From a virus, in the IMG/VR virus record IMGVR_UViG_3300010354_000770, positions 1 through 22,026 of that record: a stretch of 22,026 nt of DNA; one strand, written 5' to 3'. Below are positions 1 through 6,900 of the stretch, in pieces (position 1 is the first letter of the stretch; the number at the start of each line of letters is the position of its first letter). The position numbers were made by a program, and so were the translations under genes. Below the pieces are notes generated by a model. That model saw only the letters and a list, made by a program, of their open reading frames with translations. It made no database searches and was not told the DNA's origin.

Positions 1-1
1 C

Positions 2-514
2 ACTGCAATTCGCGTCGTGTGCAATAACACGATCACCCCCGCCGTTAACGGCCGCGCTGATGAAACGGACAAGGGTTATTTGAAATCGTCGGTGCGTGTG
101 TTGCATAGCGCGCAATTCGACGCTGACGCGGTGCGGCTACAGCTTGGCATTGTCGCTGATCAGTTTGAGCGTTTCATTGTTCAGTCGCGGCAGCTTGCGC
201 GGGTTGATATGAATTTCACCGAAGCCGATCAATTTGTGCAGGAACTGCTGCGGCCGTATCACCAGAGCGCGCTCGAGATAACCGACACAAAAGCATATAA
301 GCGAGTGATTCAATTGTGGCGGGGGCGCGCCATTGGTTCCGATATCCTGAGCGCGTCGAAAGCCAGCGGTTCCCGTTGGGCGATGCTGAATGCAGTGACG
401 CAACTAGTCGATCATGAGCGCGGCCGCTCGGACAATACCCGCCTAGAATCTGCTTGGTTCGGCACTGGCGCGGCATTGAAAAACCGCGCGCTTGAATTGT
501 TAACGGCGGCGTAA
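2..514 (+). CDS. DUF932 family protein, C-terminal part (5' end outside window)
   Basis: The reading frame is open from the window edge, so this is the C-terminal ~170 residues of a longer gene; the GTG at 17 lies inside the conserved RVVCNNT motif and is not the start. Other segments recalled for DUF932 / phage-plasmid-like proteins (TIGR03299 type) are GRAIGSD, WAMLNAVTQLVDHERGRS and SAWFGTGAALKNRALEL, in the expected order close to the C-terminus. The family is common on phages and plasmids and has no firmly established biochemical role, so none is assigned. The gene ends 20 bases before a strong intrinsic terminator, so it closes an upstream transcription unit. Its GC-rich codon use matches the small genes downstream and differs from the virion genes after 2400. 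Confidence 0.85.
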   Translation, partial: TAIRVVCNNTITPAVNGRADETDKGYLKSSVRVLHSAQFDADAVRLQLGIVADQFERFIVQSRQLARVDMNFTEADQFVQELLRPYHQSALEITDTKAYKRVIQLWRGRAIGSDILSASKASGSRWAMLNAVTQLVDHERGRSDNTRLESAWFGTGAALKNRALELLTAA

Positions 515-533
515 TAGTTAAGTTCACAATTCG

Positions 534-569
534 GCGGCCTCGCCTCATTCGGGCGCGGCCGCTTTTTTT
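534..569 (+). terminator. Intrinsic terminator after the DUF932 gene
   Basis: GCGGCC (534-539) pairs with GGCCGC (557-562) and CGCC (541-544) pairs with GGCG (552-555). There is one T-C mismatch and a short loop, and seven T follow directly (563-569). This is the classic rho-independent layout. Confidence 0.9.
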
Positions 570-742
570 CGCTCCGGCAATAATTAAAAAGACAATGCCA
601 AACTTGCCCCCGCGCCTCGCTCGGCCTGACGCGCTGCGCTGGCCCGTTGCCCCGGGCCCCGGCCCGGGTATCGCTGCGCGCGCAGCGCGCAGCGCGGACC
701 ACCGGCCGCGCGGGGTTTGCGGCCGGTGGCGTTGCCGGACTA
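570..742. other. Gene-free, GC-rich stretch with three strong hairpins
   Basis: No convincing gene lies between the terminator and the next promoter; the frame open from 595 encodes a Pro/Arg/Ala-rich product without a recognisable domain. The stretch holds three potential stem-loops in a row: CCCGGGCC at 651-658 with GGCCCGGG at 661-668; a 14-base palindrome GCTGCGCGCGCAGC at 673-686; and an 11-bp perfect stem CCACCGGCCGC (699-709) with GCGGCCGGTGG (719-729). It could be a structured RNA, a replication or recombination site, or degraded coding DNA. No function is assigned. Confidence 0.5.
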
Positions 743-771
743 TTGACGCGCGGATACAATTGCGCTATGCT
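743..771 (+). promoter_or_regulatory. Sigma70-type promoter of cassette 1
   Basis: TTGACG at 743-748 and TATGCT at 766-771 are separated by exactly 17 bases. The -35 hexamer is followed by CGCG, as in the two other cassette promoters (1271 and 1753). Transcription would start near 778, at the foot of the 777-823 hairpin. Confidence 0.8.
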
Positions 772-776
772 TTTCT

Positions 777-823
777 CACCTTCCCGGCCGCTCTGGTCTA
801 GCGGCTTCCCGGCCGGGAAGGTG
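777..823 (+). promoter_or_regulatory. 5' leader hairpin of cassette 1
   Basis: CACCTTCCCGGCC (777-789) is a perfect 13-bp inverted repeat of 811-823. The loop contains a smaller possible stem, CCGCT (788-792) with AGCGG (800-804). The hairpin starts at about +1 of the predicted transcript and sits 30 bases before the start codon, so it probably stabilises the mRNA 5' end or controls expression. A DNA operator is the alternative. Confidence 0.7.
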
Positions 824-853
824 AAATATCAACCACTGAGAGAGGATAGAGAG

Positions 854-1018
854 ATGGACACGAAATTAAAAACAGTACTGATCGGCGATAACGAACTGTC
901 CCGCCAAGAACTAAATGCGATCAGCGAGACGGTGCATGACGCTCTGCGCGACATGGGAATTGAGCCAGCGTCTTTTGCTTGGCATCTCGAAGTTGAATAC
1001 ACTGAAGCGGAGGGTTAA
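854..1018 (+). CDS. Small acidic protein of unknown function (54 aa)
   Basis: The ATG at 854 is chosen because it follows the leader GAGAGGATAGAGAG, which recurs at the same distance before the gene at 1349. In-frame codons extending upstream to 647 run through the promoter and hairpin and are not expected to be translated. The product begins MDTKLKTVLIGDN and is acidic, with a probable amphipathic helix (SRQELNAISETVHDALRDMG) followed by a possible beta segment (SFAWHLEVEYTE). I do not recognise a family. It is the first gene of a two-gene unit with the gene at 1021, two bases downstream of its stop codon. Confidence 0.75.
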   Translation: MDTKLKTVLIGDNELSRQELNAISETVHDALRDMGIEPASFAWHLEVEYTEAEG

Positions 1019-1020
1019 TA

Positions 1021-1266
1021 ATGGACAAGTTACCTGTGCTGGTTTTCTTGCGCGTCGATAATGATTCACTGGATGATGCGCGCCCGTTCAATACTTTGCG
1101 CGGTGCTAAGGCGCGCTTCCGGCATATTGCCTCGGAGCTTGCCCAGTACGGACAGGACTGTGTTGCCACTGTTCACTATGCGCGCCGCCGAGACGAGCTG
1201 AACGAATATCCCGAGTACATGCTGGAGCTCGGGCCGCGCGGCGGCGTGATTGTTTCTCGCTGTTAG
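1021..1266 (+). CDS. Small protein of unknown function (81 aa)
   Basis: The gene starts two bases after the preceding stop, with GCGGAGGG inside the previous gene as a good Shine-Dalgarno sequence, so the two genes are probably translated together. The 81-residue product has an N-terminal hydrophobic strand (LPVLVFLRV), a central basic helix (RGAKARFRHIASELAQYGQD), a strand CVATVHYARR and a C-terminus ending in GPRGGVIVSRC. That alternation suggests a small alpha/beta fold. I do not recognise the family. The TAG stop at 1264-1266 directly abuts the 22-bp palindrome around the next promoter, so the next cassette is packed against this one without spare DNA. Confidence 0.75.
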   Translation: MDKLPVLVFLRVDNDSLDDARPFNTLRGAKARFRHIASELAQYGQDCVATVHYARRRDELNEYPEYMLELGPRGGVIVSRC

Positions 1267-1288
1267 ACTATTGACGCGCGTCAATAGT
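1267..1288. repeat. 22-bp perfect palindrome covering the -35 box of cassette 2
   Basis: ACTATTGACGC (1267-1277) is mirrored exactly by GCGTCAATAGT (1278-1288). The left half-site is the ACTATTGACGCGCG also found at cassette 1 (740-753), where the right half is absent. A dimeric regulator binding here would occlude the -35 hexamer. Confidence 0.75.
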
Positions 1289-1299
1289 TCGGCTACATT
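1271..1299 (+). promoter_or_regulatory. Sigma70-type promoter of cassette 2
   Basis: TTGACG (1271-1276) and TACATT (1294-1299) are 17 bases apart, with the same CGCG after the -35 hexamer as in cassettes 1 and 3. It begins four bases after the stop of the preceding gene. Confidence 0.75.
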
Positions 1300-1300
1300 A

Positions 1301-1326
1301 TTGATACCGGCATCAGCCGGTATCAA
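1301..1326 (+). promoter_or_regulatory. 5' leader hairpin of cassette 2
   Basis: TTGATACCGGC (1301-1311) pairs perfectly with GCCGGTATCAA (1316-1326) around the 4-base loop ATCA. The sequence is unrelated to the cassette 1 hairpin, but the place between -10 box and ribosome-binding leader is the same. If transcription starts near 1306 the lower stem would be shortened, though at least 6 bp with the tetraloop remain. Confidence 0.7.
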
Positions 1327-1348
1327 CCAGCTAAGAGAGGATAGAGAG

Positions 1349-1756
1349 ATGGACAAGAAAATTTTGACCGCAAGCTTGCGTAATGGCCTGTTCGGTGACC
1401 GTGGCGGCGATGTTATCGCCGCGATTGAATATGCCCACGAGATAATCAACGCGATTCCTAGTTCATCGGAGCGCGCTCCGACATTCACCGCGCTGCATGT
1501 TGTGCTGAATACAGTTGCCAACGCTATCGACGCGCTCCAGCTACCGGCCGACAGTCCGGCGGCCGGTGTTACTGGTTTCGAGGATGCGCTGATCAAGCTT
1601 ATCGATGCGCGCATCAAGTATTGCTTCGACGACATGGATGGACTTGACCGCCTTGATGAGAAGATTCAAGAGTACATCGACAACAGTGTGGACTTCACTG
1701 AAATAGTCCGAGACGAGATCCGCCAGAACATCACATTTAACATCGAAGTTGATTGA
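1349..1756 (+). CDS. Protein of unknown function (135 aa)
   Basis: The ATG at 1349 follows the same GAGAGGATAGAGAG leader and even the same first codons (ATGGACA) as the gene at 854; in-frame codons back to 1250 cross the promoter and hairpin. The 135-residue product is acidic and predicted mostly helical: an N-terminal stretch MDKKILTASLRNGLFGDRGG, a long helical middle (AIEYAHEIINAI, FTALHVVLNTVANAIDAL), then helices rich in Asp and Ile (ALIKLIDARIKYCFDDMDGL, EKIQEYIDNSVDFTEIV). I do not recognise the family. Its TGA stop (1754-1756) lies within the -35 hexamer of the next promoter. Confidence 0.75.
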   Translation: MDKKILTASLRNGLFGDRGGDVIAAIEYAHEIINAIPSSSERAPTFTALHVVLNTVANAIDALQLPADSPAAGVTGFEDALIKLIDARIKYCFDDMDGLDRLDEKIQEYIDNSVDFTEIVRDEIRQNITFNIEVD

Positions 1757-1781
1757 CGCGCGGTAACGGTTCAGGTATAGT
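1753..1781 (+). promoter_or_regulatory. Sigma70-type promoter of cassette 3
   Basis: TTGACG (1753-1758) and TATAGT (1776-1781) are 17 bases apart, again with CGCG after the -35 hexamer. The -35 box overlaps the stop codon of the previous gene. Confidence 0.8.
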
Positions 1782-1788
1782 TCACTCA

Positions 1789-1812
1789 CTGGATCGGCGG
1801 CCGCCGATCCAG
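1789..1812 (+). promoter_or_regulatory. 5' leader palindrome/hairpin of cassette 3
   Basis: CTGGATCGGCGG (1789-1800) is followed directly by its exact reverse complement (1801-1812), a 24-base perfect palindrome. It starts at about +1 of the predicted transcript and 24 bases separate it from the ATG. Position matches the hairpins at 777 and 1301; the sequence does not. Confidence 0.75.
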
Positions 1813-1836
1813 CAACCAGCTAGAAAGGATAGTCAA

Positions 1837-2136
1837 ATGAAAACCACACGCTTTATGAAAGTGGACGGCAAACAATTCATTCTGCCGGACTCGTTAACCG
1901 ATAAGGACATTGCGACCCTCGGCGCAATACTGTTGCAGCTTCGCACCGCGCAGACAATCTACTGCAAGAATTATGAGGATAAGTTCACTTACATTAACGA
2001 GGAAAATGTAATTGTTTCCCTCGGCACATGCGAACCCTTTATGACCGAGGCTGAGGGGCGCGCTGCGCGTGACGCGCGCAACGCGGCGATTGATGCGGAG
2101 AAGGCGGCCGCCGAGGCGGCCGCGACCGTAGACTAG
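1837..2136 (+). CDS. Protein of unknown function with Ala-rich tail (99 aa)
   Basis: The ATG at 1837 follows the leader CAACCAGCTAGAAAGGATAG, a variant of the leaders of the genes at 854 and 1349; codons back to 1753 run through the promoter. The product starts MKTTRFMKVDGKQFILPDSL, continues with a helix (DIATLGAILLQLRTAQTIY) and a strand (KFTYINEENVIVSLGTC). It ends in a highly charged, Ala-rich tail (ARDARNAAIDAEKAAAEAAA) encoded by repeated GGCGGCCG sequence. The tail may be low-complexity helix. No family is recognised. It is the last gene of the block, followed by a hairpin and an intrinsic terminator. Confidence 0.75.
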   Translation: MKTTRFMKVDGKQFILPDSLTDKDIATLGAILLQLRTAQTIYCKNYEDKFTYINEENVIVSLGTCEPFMTEAEGRAARDARNAAIDAEKAAAEAAATVD

Positions 2137-2144
2137 TAGCTGGT

Positions 2145-2164
2145 ACTGGGCCGCAAGGCCCAGT
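2145..2164 (+). other. Perfect hairpin with GCAA tetraloop before the terminator
   Basis: ACTGGGCC (2145-2152) pairs with GGCCCAGT (2157-2164) around GCAA, a stable GNRA tetraloop. It lies 8 bases after the stop codon and 3 bases before the terminator stem, so the mRNA 3' end would carry two stacked hairpins. Confidence 0.65.
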
Positions 2165-2167
2165 GCG

Positions 2168-2196
2168 AGAGGAGCGCGATGCGCTCCTCTTTTTTT
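2168..2196 (+). terminator. Intrinsic terminator closing the small-gene block
   Basis: AGAGGAGCGC (2168-2177) and GCGCTCCTCT (2181-2190) form a 10-bp stem around the 3-base loop GAT, followed by six more T (2191-2196). Confidence 0.92.
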
Positions 2197-2212
2197 GTCC
2201 CTGGCTAATGGC

Positions 2213-2261
2213 TATAGATTCCATAATCGTATAAACGATTTATATAGTTATAGAATCTATA
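2213..2261. repeat. AT-rich nested inverted repeats upstream of terminase
   Basis: TATAGATTC (2213-2221) is inversely repeated at 2253-2261. Inside it AATCGT (2225-2230) faces ACGATT (2235-2240), and TATAAA (2230-2235) faces TTTATA (2239-2244). It marks the shift from GC-rich to mixed composition. It could be a regulatory or replication site; nothing in the window decides between them. Confidence 0.5.
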
Positions 2262-2422
2262 AGGGGGGAGGGCCATTATCAAACTGGCAACTTTTTTTGC
2301 CTTCTAATGCTCGATTTTAGACAAACAAAATACTCCCAAAAACGTGACCCCCCGCCACCCCCTCCCCATAAAAGGCCCCCCTTGTTTGTAAAATGCGAAC
2401 AGGGGGTATATATTAGAAAAAT
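2262..2422. other. Non-coding G- and C-tract region before terL
   Basis: No gene is seen here. The + strand has GGGGGGAGGG at 2263-2272. It then has four C runs: 2348-2353, 2358-2362, 2364-2367 and 2376-2381. On the - strand these are G runs spaced for a possible G-quadruplex. CCCCCTTGTT (2377-2386) can pair with AACAGGGGG (2398-2406) with one bulge, and ACAAACAA (2321-2328) is inversely repeated at 2382-2389. The position just ahead of the terminase gene would suit a packaging or cleavage site or a late-operon control region; this is inference. Confidence 0.4.
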
Positions 2423-3883
2423 ATGAAACCTGAAGACATCGAAGCCGAAAGGCTGCGCCTCGAACTCCGGCTCCAGCTCCTCGAAGCTCGAGAGAAGGCC
2501 AACGCCAATTTCTTAGACTTTGCCAAATACGTGTGGCCCGAGATGATTATCGGGGAGCACCATCGCCGGATCGCGGCCAAGTTAGACGAGGTCGTTGCTG
2601 GCAAGTGCAAGCGCCTGATGATCGCGATGCCCCCGCGCCACGGTAAAAGCCAGATGGGCAGCTATTTGTTCCCAGCGTACCTGATGGGCAAGAACCCGCA
2701 GTCGAAGCTGATTGTCGGTTCGCACACGGCGGAGCTTGCGCAGCGGTTCGGCCGGATGATTCGAAATCTGGTGGACGATGAGCGGTACAAGGATGTGTTT
2801 CCTGAGATGAAACTTTCGGCGGATTCCAAGGCTGCTGGACGATGGAACACGGCTCAGGGTGGGGAGGCGTTCTTCATTGGTAAGGGCGGTGCGATGACGG
2901 GCCGTGGTGGTGACGTGGTGATTCTGGACGACATCTTGGACGAACAGGATGCTGTGTCCGAGACGGCAATGGAGAACACGTGGGAGTGGTATACGTCTGG
3001 CCCCCGTCAGCGTCTCCAGCCAAACGGCGCAATTATTATCATTAACACAAGATGGAAGATGGATGACTTGTCGGGTCGTCTGTTGCGTCAGCAGGGTCAG
3101 TTGAAGTCGGACCAGTGGGACATCTTGGAGTTCCCGGCTATCTTGCCGAGTGGTGGTCCGTTGTGGCCGGAGTACTGGAGCCTCGATGAGTTGGAAAAGG
3201 TCAAGATGTCGATTGGCCTGAAGAAGTGGAATGCGCAGTGGCAGCAACAGCCGACGAATGACGACGGGGCGATATTGAAGCGGGAGTGGTGGCGCAAGTG
3301 GAAGCATGAGGAGCCGCCGCTTTGTGATTACATTTTGCAAACATTGGACACAGCGTACAGTAAGAAAGAGACGGCGGACTTTTCTGTGATTGCGACGTGG
3401 GGCGTGTTCCACGCATCGGCAGACTCGGGCCCTAGTTTGATTCTGTTGTCGGTGAAGAAGGGTCGGTGGGACTTCCCGGAGTTAAAGCGGGTGGCCAAGG
3501 CGGAGTATCAGTATTGGAAGCCGGACAATATTTTGATTGAGGCCAAGGCTACGGGGACACCGTTGCAGCATGAACTGCGCAAGATGGGGATTCCTGTGAC
3601 GATGTATGCCCCCGGGGGCAGAAGGTCCGGGCAGGACAAGATTAGTCGGGCGAACGCTGTTGCGCCGATGTTGGAATCGGGAATGGTGTGGTATCCGGAG
3701 GATGAGGAGTTTGCGCAGGAATTGGTGGAGGAGTGCGCGGCTTTCCCGAACGGGACGAATGACGATCAGGTGGATGCGACGGTGATGGCCTTGATGCGAT
3801 TTAGACAAGGCAACTTTGTACGCTTGGATGATGACGATGATGAGGAGCGTGATCCGGACGCGCGGATAGTTGAGTATTATTGA
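2423..3883 (+). CDS. terL: Terminase large subunit
   Basis: This is the ATPase-nuclease motor that translocates phage DNA into the prohead and cuts the concatemer. The N-terminal ATPase has a Walker A-type motif PPRHGKSQ (residues 70-77) and a Walker B motif VVILDD (165-170). The C-terminal RNase H-like nuclease has plausible metal-binding acids at D309 (LQTLDTAYS), E373 (ILIEAKATG) and the NDDQVDA stretch near 446-452. The length of 486 residues is normal for the family. An acidic run (469-475, mostly Asp) ends the protein. The start at 2423 has only a distant AGGGGG as ribosome-binding sequence, so initiation may be weak or helped by the upstream structure. No small terminase gene is recognised next to it. 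Confidence 0.96.
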   Translation: MKPEDIEAERLRLELRLQLLEAREKANANFLDFAKYVWPEMIIGEHHRRIAAKLDEVVAGKCKRLMIAMPPRHGKSQMGSYLFPAYLMGKNPQSKLIVGSHTAELAQRFGRMIRNLVDDERYKDVFPEMKLSADSKAAGRWNTAQGGEAFFIGKGGAMTGRGGDVVILDDILDEQDAVSETAMENTWEWYTSGPRQRLQPNGAIIIINTRWKMDDLSGRLLRQQGQLKSDQWDILEFPAILPSGGPLWPEYWSLDELEKVKMSIGLKKWNAQWQQQPTNDDGAILKREWWRKWKHEEPPLCDYILQTLDTAYSKKETADFSVIATWGVFHASADSGPSLILLSVKKGRWDFPELKRVAKAEYQYWKPDNILIEAKATGTPLQHELRKMGIPVTMYAPGGRRSGQDKISRANAVAPMLESGMVWYPEDEEFAQELVEECAAFPNGTNDDQVDATVMALMRFRQGNFVRLDDDDDEERDPDARIVEYY

Positions 3884-3922
3884 CAAAACTGGTACTTTAG
3901 GCCGAGTTTTTGGGGGACGTTT

Positions 3923-6900
3923 ATGGCTGAGATTCCTGTTGAGTCGTTGATACGTGAGGCGGCGACATCGCGTGGTGTTGATCCGGACTTGGCGGTAAGG
4001 ATTGCACAGAAGGAGAGTTCGCTCTACCCGAAGGCCAAGAACCCCCGGTCCTCGGCGTATGGTTTGTTTCAGATTACAAACGATACGTGGAAGGAGTATG
4101 GTGGTACGCCGGAGAACCGGTATGACATGATGGAGAACATACGTATTGGGATGGACATTATTGCGTCCAACCGCGATACGTTTTTGAAGAAGTTTGGTCG
4201 TGCGCCCAATGCCGGTGAGTTGTATACGATGCATATGATGGGCAAGACCGGCGGTCCGAGGCTCATGAGCCAAGACCCGAATGCTTTGATGGCGGATGTG
4301 GTATCGCCGAAGATTATCAAGGCAAACAGAATTCCAAGTAAGCAGACGGTAGGTGAGTTCATTGCGTCCATGCAGCAGAAGATGGGGTCGAAGCTTGACA
4401 CCATGATGGCCAAGCGTGGCACGACTGAGCAGAAGGCCGGGACGGTTCCAACACCGAAAGCGCCGAAAGAGACAATCAAAGAAAAGCCTGTACGTGAGCC
4501 GATTATTCCGCTGGCAGAAGGGGAGATGCGCAAGCGCCCGTTGCCTGATCAGCGGTTGTCGCCAATAGCGCAGGGTGAGGTGTCGCAGGAGATGATTGCG
4601 TCGTTGGGGCCGAACTATCAAGCGGCGCTTAGTGCGATGGCCTTGGGTGATACGTCAGAGGATGATCTTGATTTTGATGATGACGAAGCACTGGGGGATC
4701 GGTATCAGCGGTACGTAGCCGAACAAGACAGGATACGGTTGAGGGAGATGGAGGACGCGCAAGAAGCATCGCGGCCCTCGGCCCTTGCTAGTCTTGACTT
4801 GAGTTATCAGAGCCCGTTCGAGCAGAGCCCATTTGAGGAAGAGCAGCCACAAGCGCCGGTGATGTTGGCGCATGGTGGGGTAGTGCATCGTAGGGATGGA
4901 TCGCCGATATATGGTGAGATGGTGCCGGATAGTGGTCCGGTGACCGAGGATACTCGCAAGGCGTTATCGACACGGCAGGGGTTATCTGCGGCTGAGATGA
5001 TGCGGATGTTGAAGGGTGTAGGTAGTGAGGGAGTAAGTAATCTTGAATCTTTGGTTCGTGGTCAAGGAGCAATGCTTCTTGGGACCAAAGGGGATATAGA
5101 GTCTATTTTTCGCAGTGATGAAAAAAGAATTTTTCCCACCTCTGACGAAGTATTAAAAAAGTTTTCGACACGAGCAACTTCGCCCACAAGAGAAGCCGAA
5201 GGGTTTGAGGCAGTGGGTATGTATGTTCCTCCCCTTATTCCTTCTTCAGCAGTTTCTACAGGTGCAGAATTAATAAAACAAGGCGCAAGTAAAGTAGGTT
5301 CAACTGCAAAAAATTTATTGCCTAAAAAACAGGTGATTCCAGAAGACCTTTTTCCTACACGTAAATTGTCTTCACAAGAATTGTTGAACCAATTAAAGGA
5401 AGTAGATCCAGCGGCACTAGAAAGAGGTAAACAAGCGTTTTTAAAAGACTCTGCTGAAAAACGTCGTATGTATCATGGTACTCGACATTCGGTAGGGGTT
5501 CCAGACATACAAGTATTAGAAGACGGGACTATTAAACAAGTATATTCGGACAGGCATGGTTTTTCGGAATTTAAGCCAAGAACGGCGGACATGACTTTTT
5601 TGTCTCCTGATCCTTCGTTTTCTGAAACCTTTGCAGGGATGTATAAACATGCAAGTGGAGAAAAATATCTTCCCCATGGGGGAACTATGTATCCCGTATA
5701 TGCTAAGGTAAAAAAACCGTTTGATTATGAAAATATAGAACACGTAAAAGAACTGGCGGACGAAGTAATTAGGTTAGGTAAAAAGAAAAGTCCAAACTTA
5801 GCTAACTTATACAAAACAGACCCCGATTTTCCGTTTTGGGCAACAAGAAAAGATTATGCTATTGATGCATTAAGTGATGGCTCGTGGGCCACGCTTGAAA
5901 GTCCTATTGTGATACAGGCCATTAAAAATTTAAAATATGATGGCGTTTACATGAAGGAGTCAGGTGTAAAAAACTTAGGGGTGTTTGATCCTAAGAACAT
6001 AAAGTCGGCCACAGGGAACATAGGCACCTATGACGTTAAAAATCCTGACATAAGAAAAGCACACGGTGGCGTTGTGCATCGTAAGGATGGATCGCCAATA
6101 TACGGGGAAGTTGCGGATAGTGGTCCAATTACCGAAGATACTCGTATAGCGTTGTCGCTGCCACAAGGTTTGTCTTCAGCAGAGCTGATGAAGCTTTTTA
6201 AAAATGTGGGCAAAGAAGGAGTGAGTAATCTTGAATCTTTGGCTCGTGGGTCCGTGGCTGCTGTTCCCGGCTTTGTTGGAGATATTGAGTCTATTTTTCG
6301 TTCCGACAAAGAGCGTAAGTTTGCGACCACCCCAGAAGTAGAGCGGCAGTATTTGCCTTCTCGTTTGACCAAGCCGACGAAAGAATCAGCGGGTTTTATC
6401 GAGGCCGGTACTTTTATTGATCCAACAGTGGGGTTGAAGGTTGCAAAGCCTGTTGCACAAGGCACAGCCAAAGCAGCCCTTGCTGGATTTAAGTCCGTAA
6501 GTCCTCAGCTTGAAAACATTATGGAGAAAAGCGCGCTTGGTTTGGACAAGTCATACATTGTCAAGCCAGAGGGCGGTAATTGGGCACCTTCACTTAAAAG
6601 TGGGGGAGTAGAAACAGACAGCGTCAATAAATTTACAGATAGGTTTTTAGCAGAAAAGGGCATTGAGCTTACAGACCTGAGCGCGTGGGAAAGAGACCTG
6701 CGAAGCTCAGAAAGACGAATTAAAGAGCTACAGGAAAGAATTAAAGGCAGGGAAGATTACATTATTTCTCGTACAGGAAAAGCCGACGATGATCTTTTAG
6801 AATACGAAAAAGGGATGCTTGTTCAGGATCGACAATATTTAGATGGATACATGCAAAACTATAACACAGATGTTTCCGAACTGGCTCAAAGCAAAGCGCT

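Noticed and set aside
595-801. Open frame of 68 codons in the GC-rich gap
   Set aside because: Pro/Arg/Ala-rich translation without ribosome-binding site, overlapping hairpins and the cassette 1 promoter; judged non-coding.
1533-1567. Inverted repeat ACCGGCC/GGCCGGT inside the gene at 1349
   Set aside because: It is within coding sequence and GC-rich, and short stems of this kind are frequent in the first 2 kb; no reason to treat it as a separate element.
2582-3412. Open frame of 276 codons on the - strand inside terL
   Set aside because: Antisense to conserved terminase motifs, with no recognisable domain.
3482-4621. Long open frame on the - strand (379 codons) opposite terL and the start of the giant gene
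   Set aside because: It lies opposite two well-supported genes, is rich in Arg, Leu and His as antisense frames of such genes are, has no domain, and spans the boundary of both genes.
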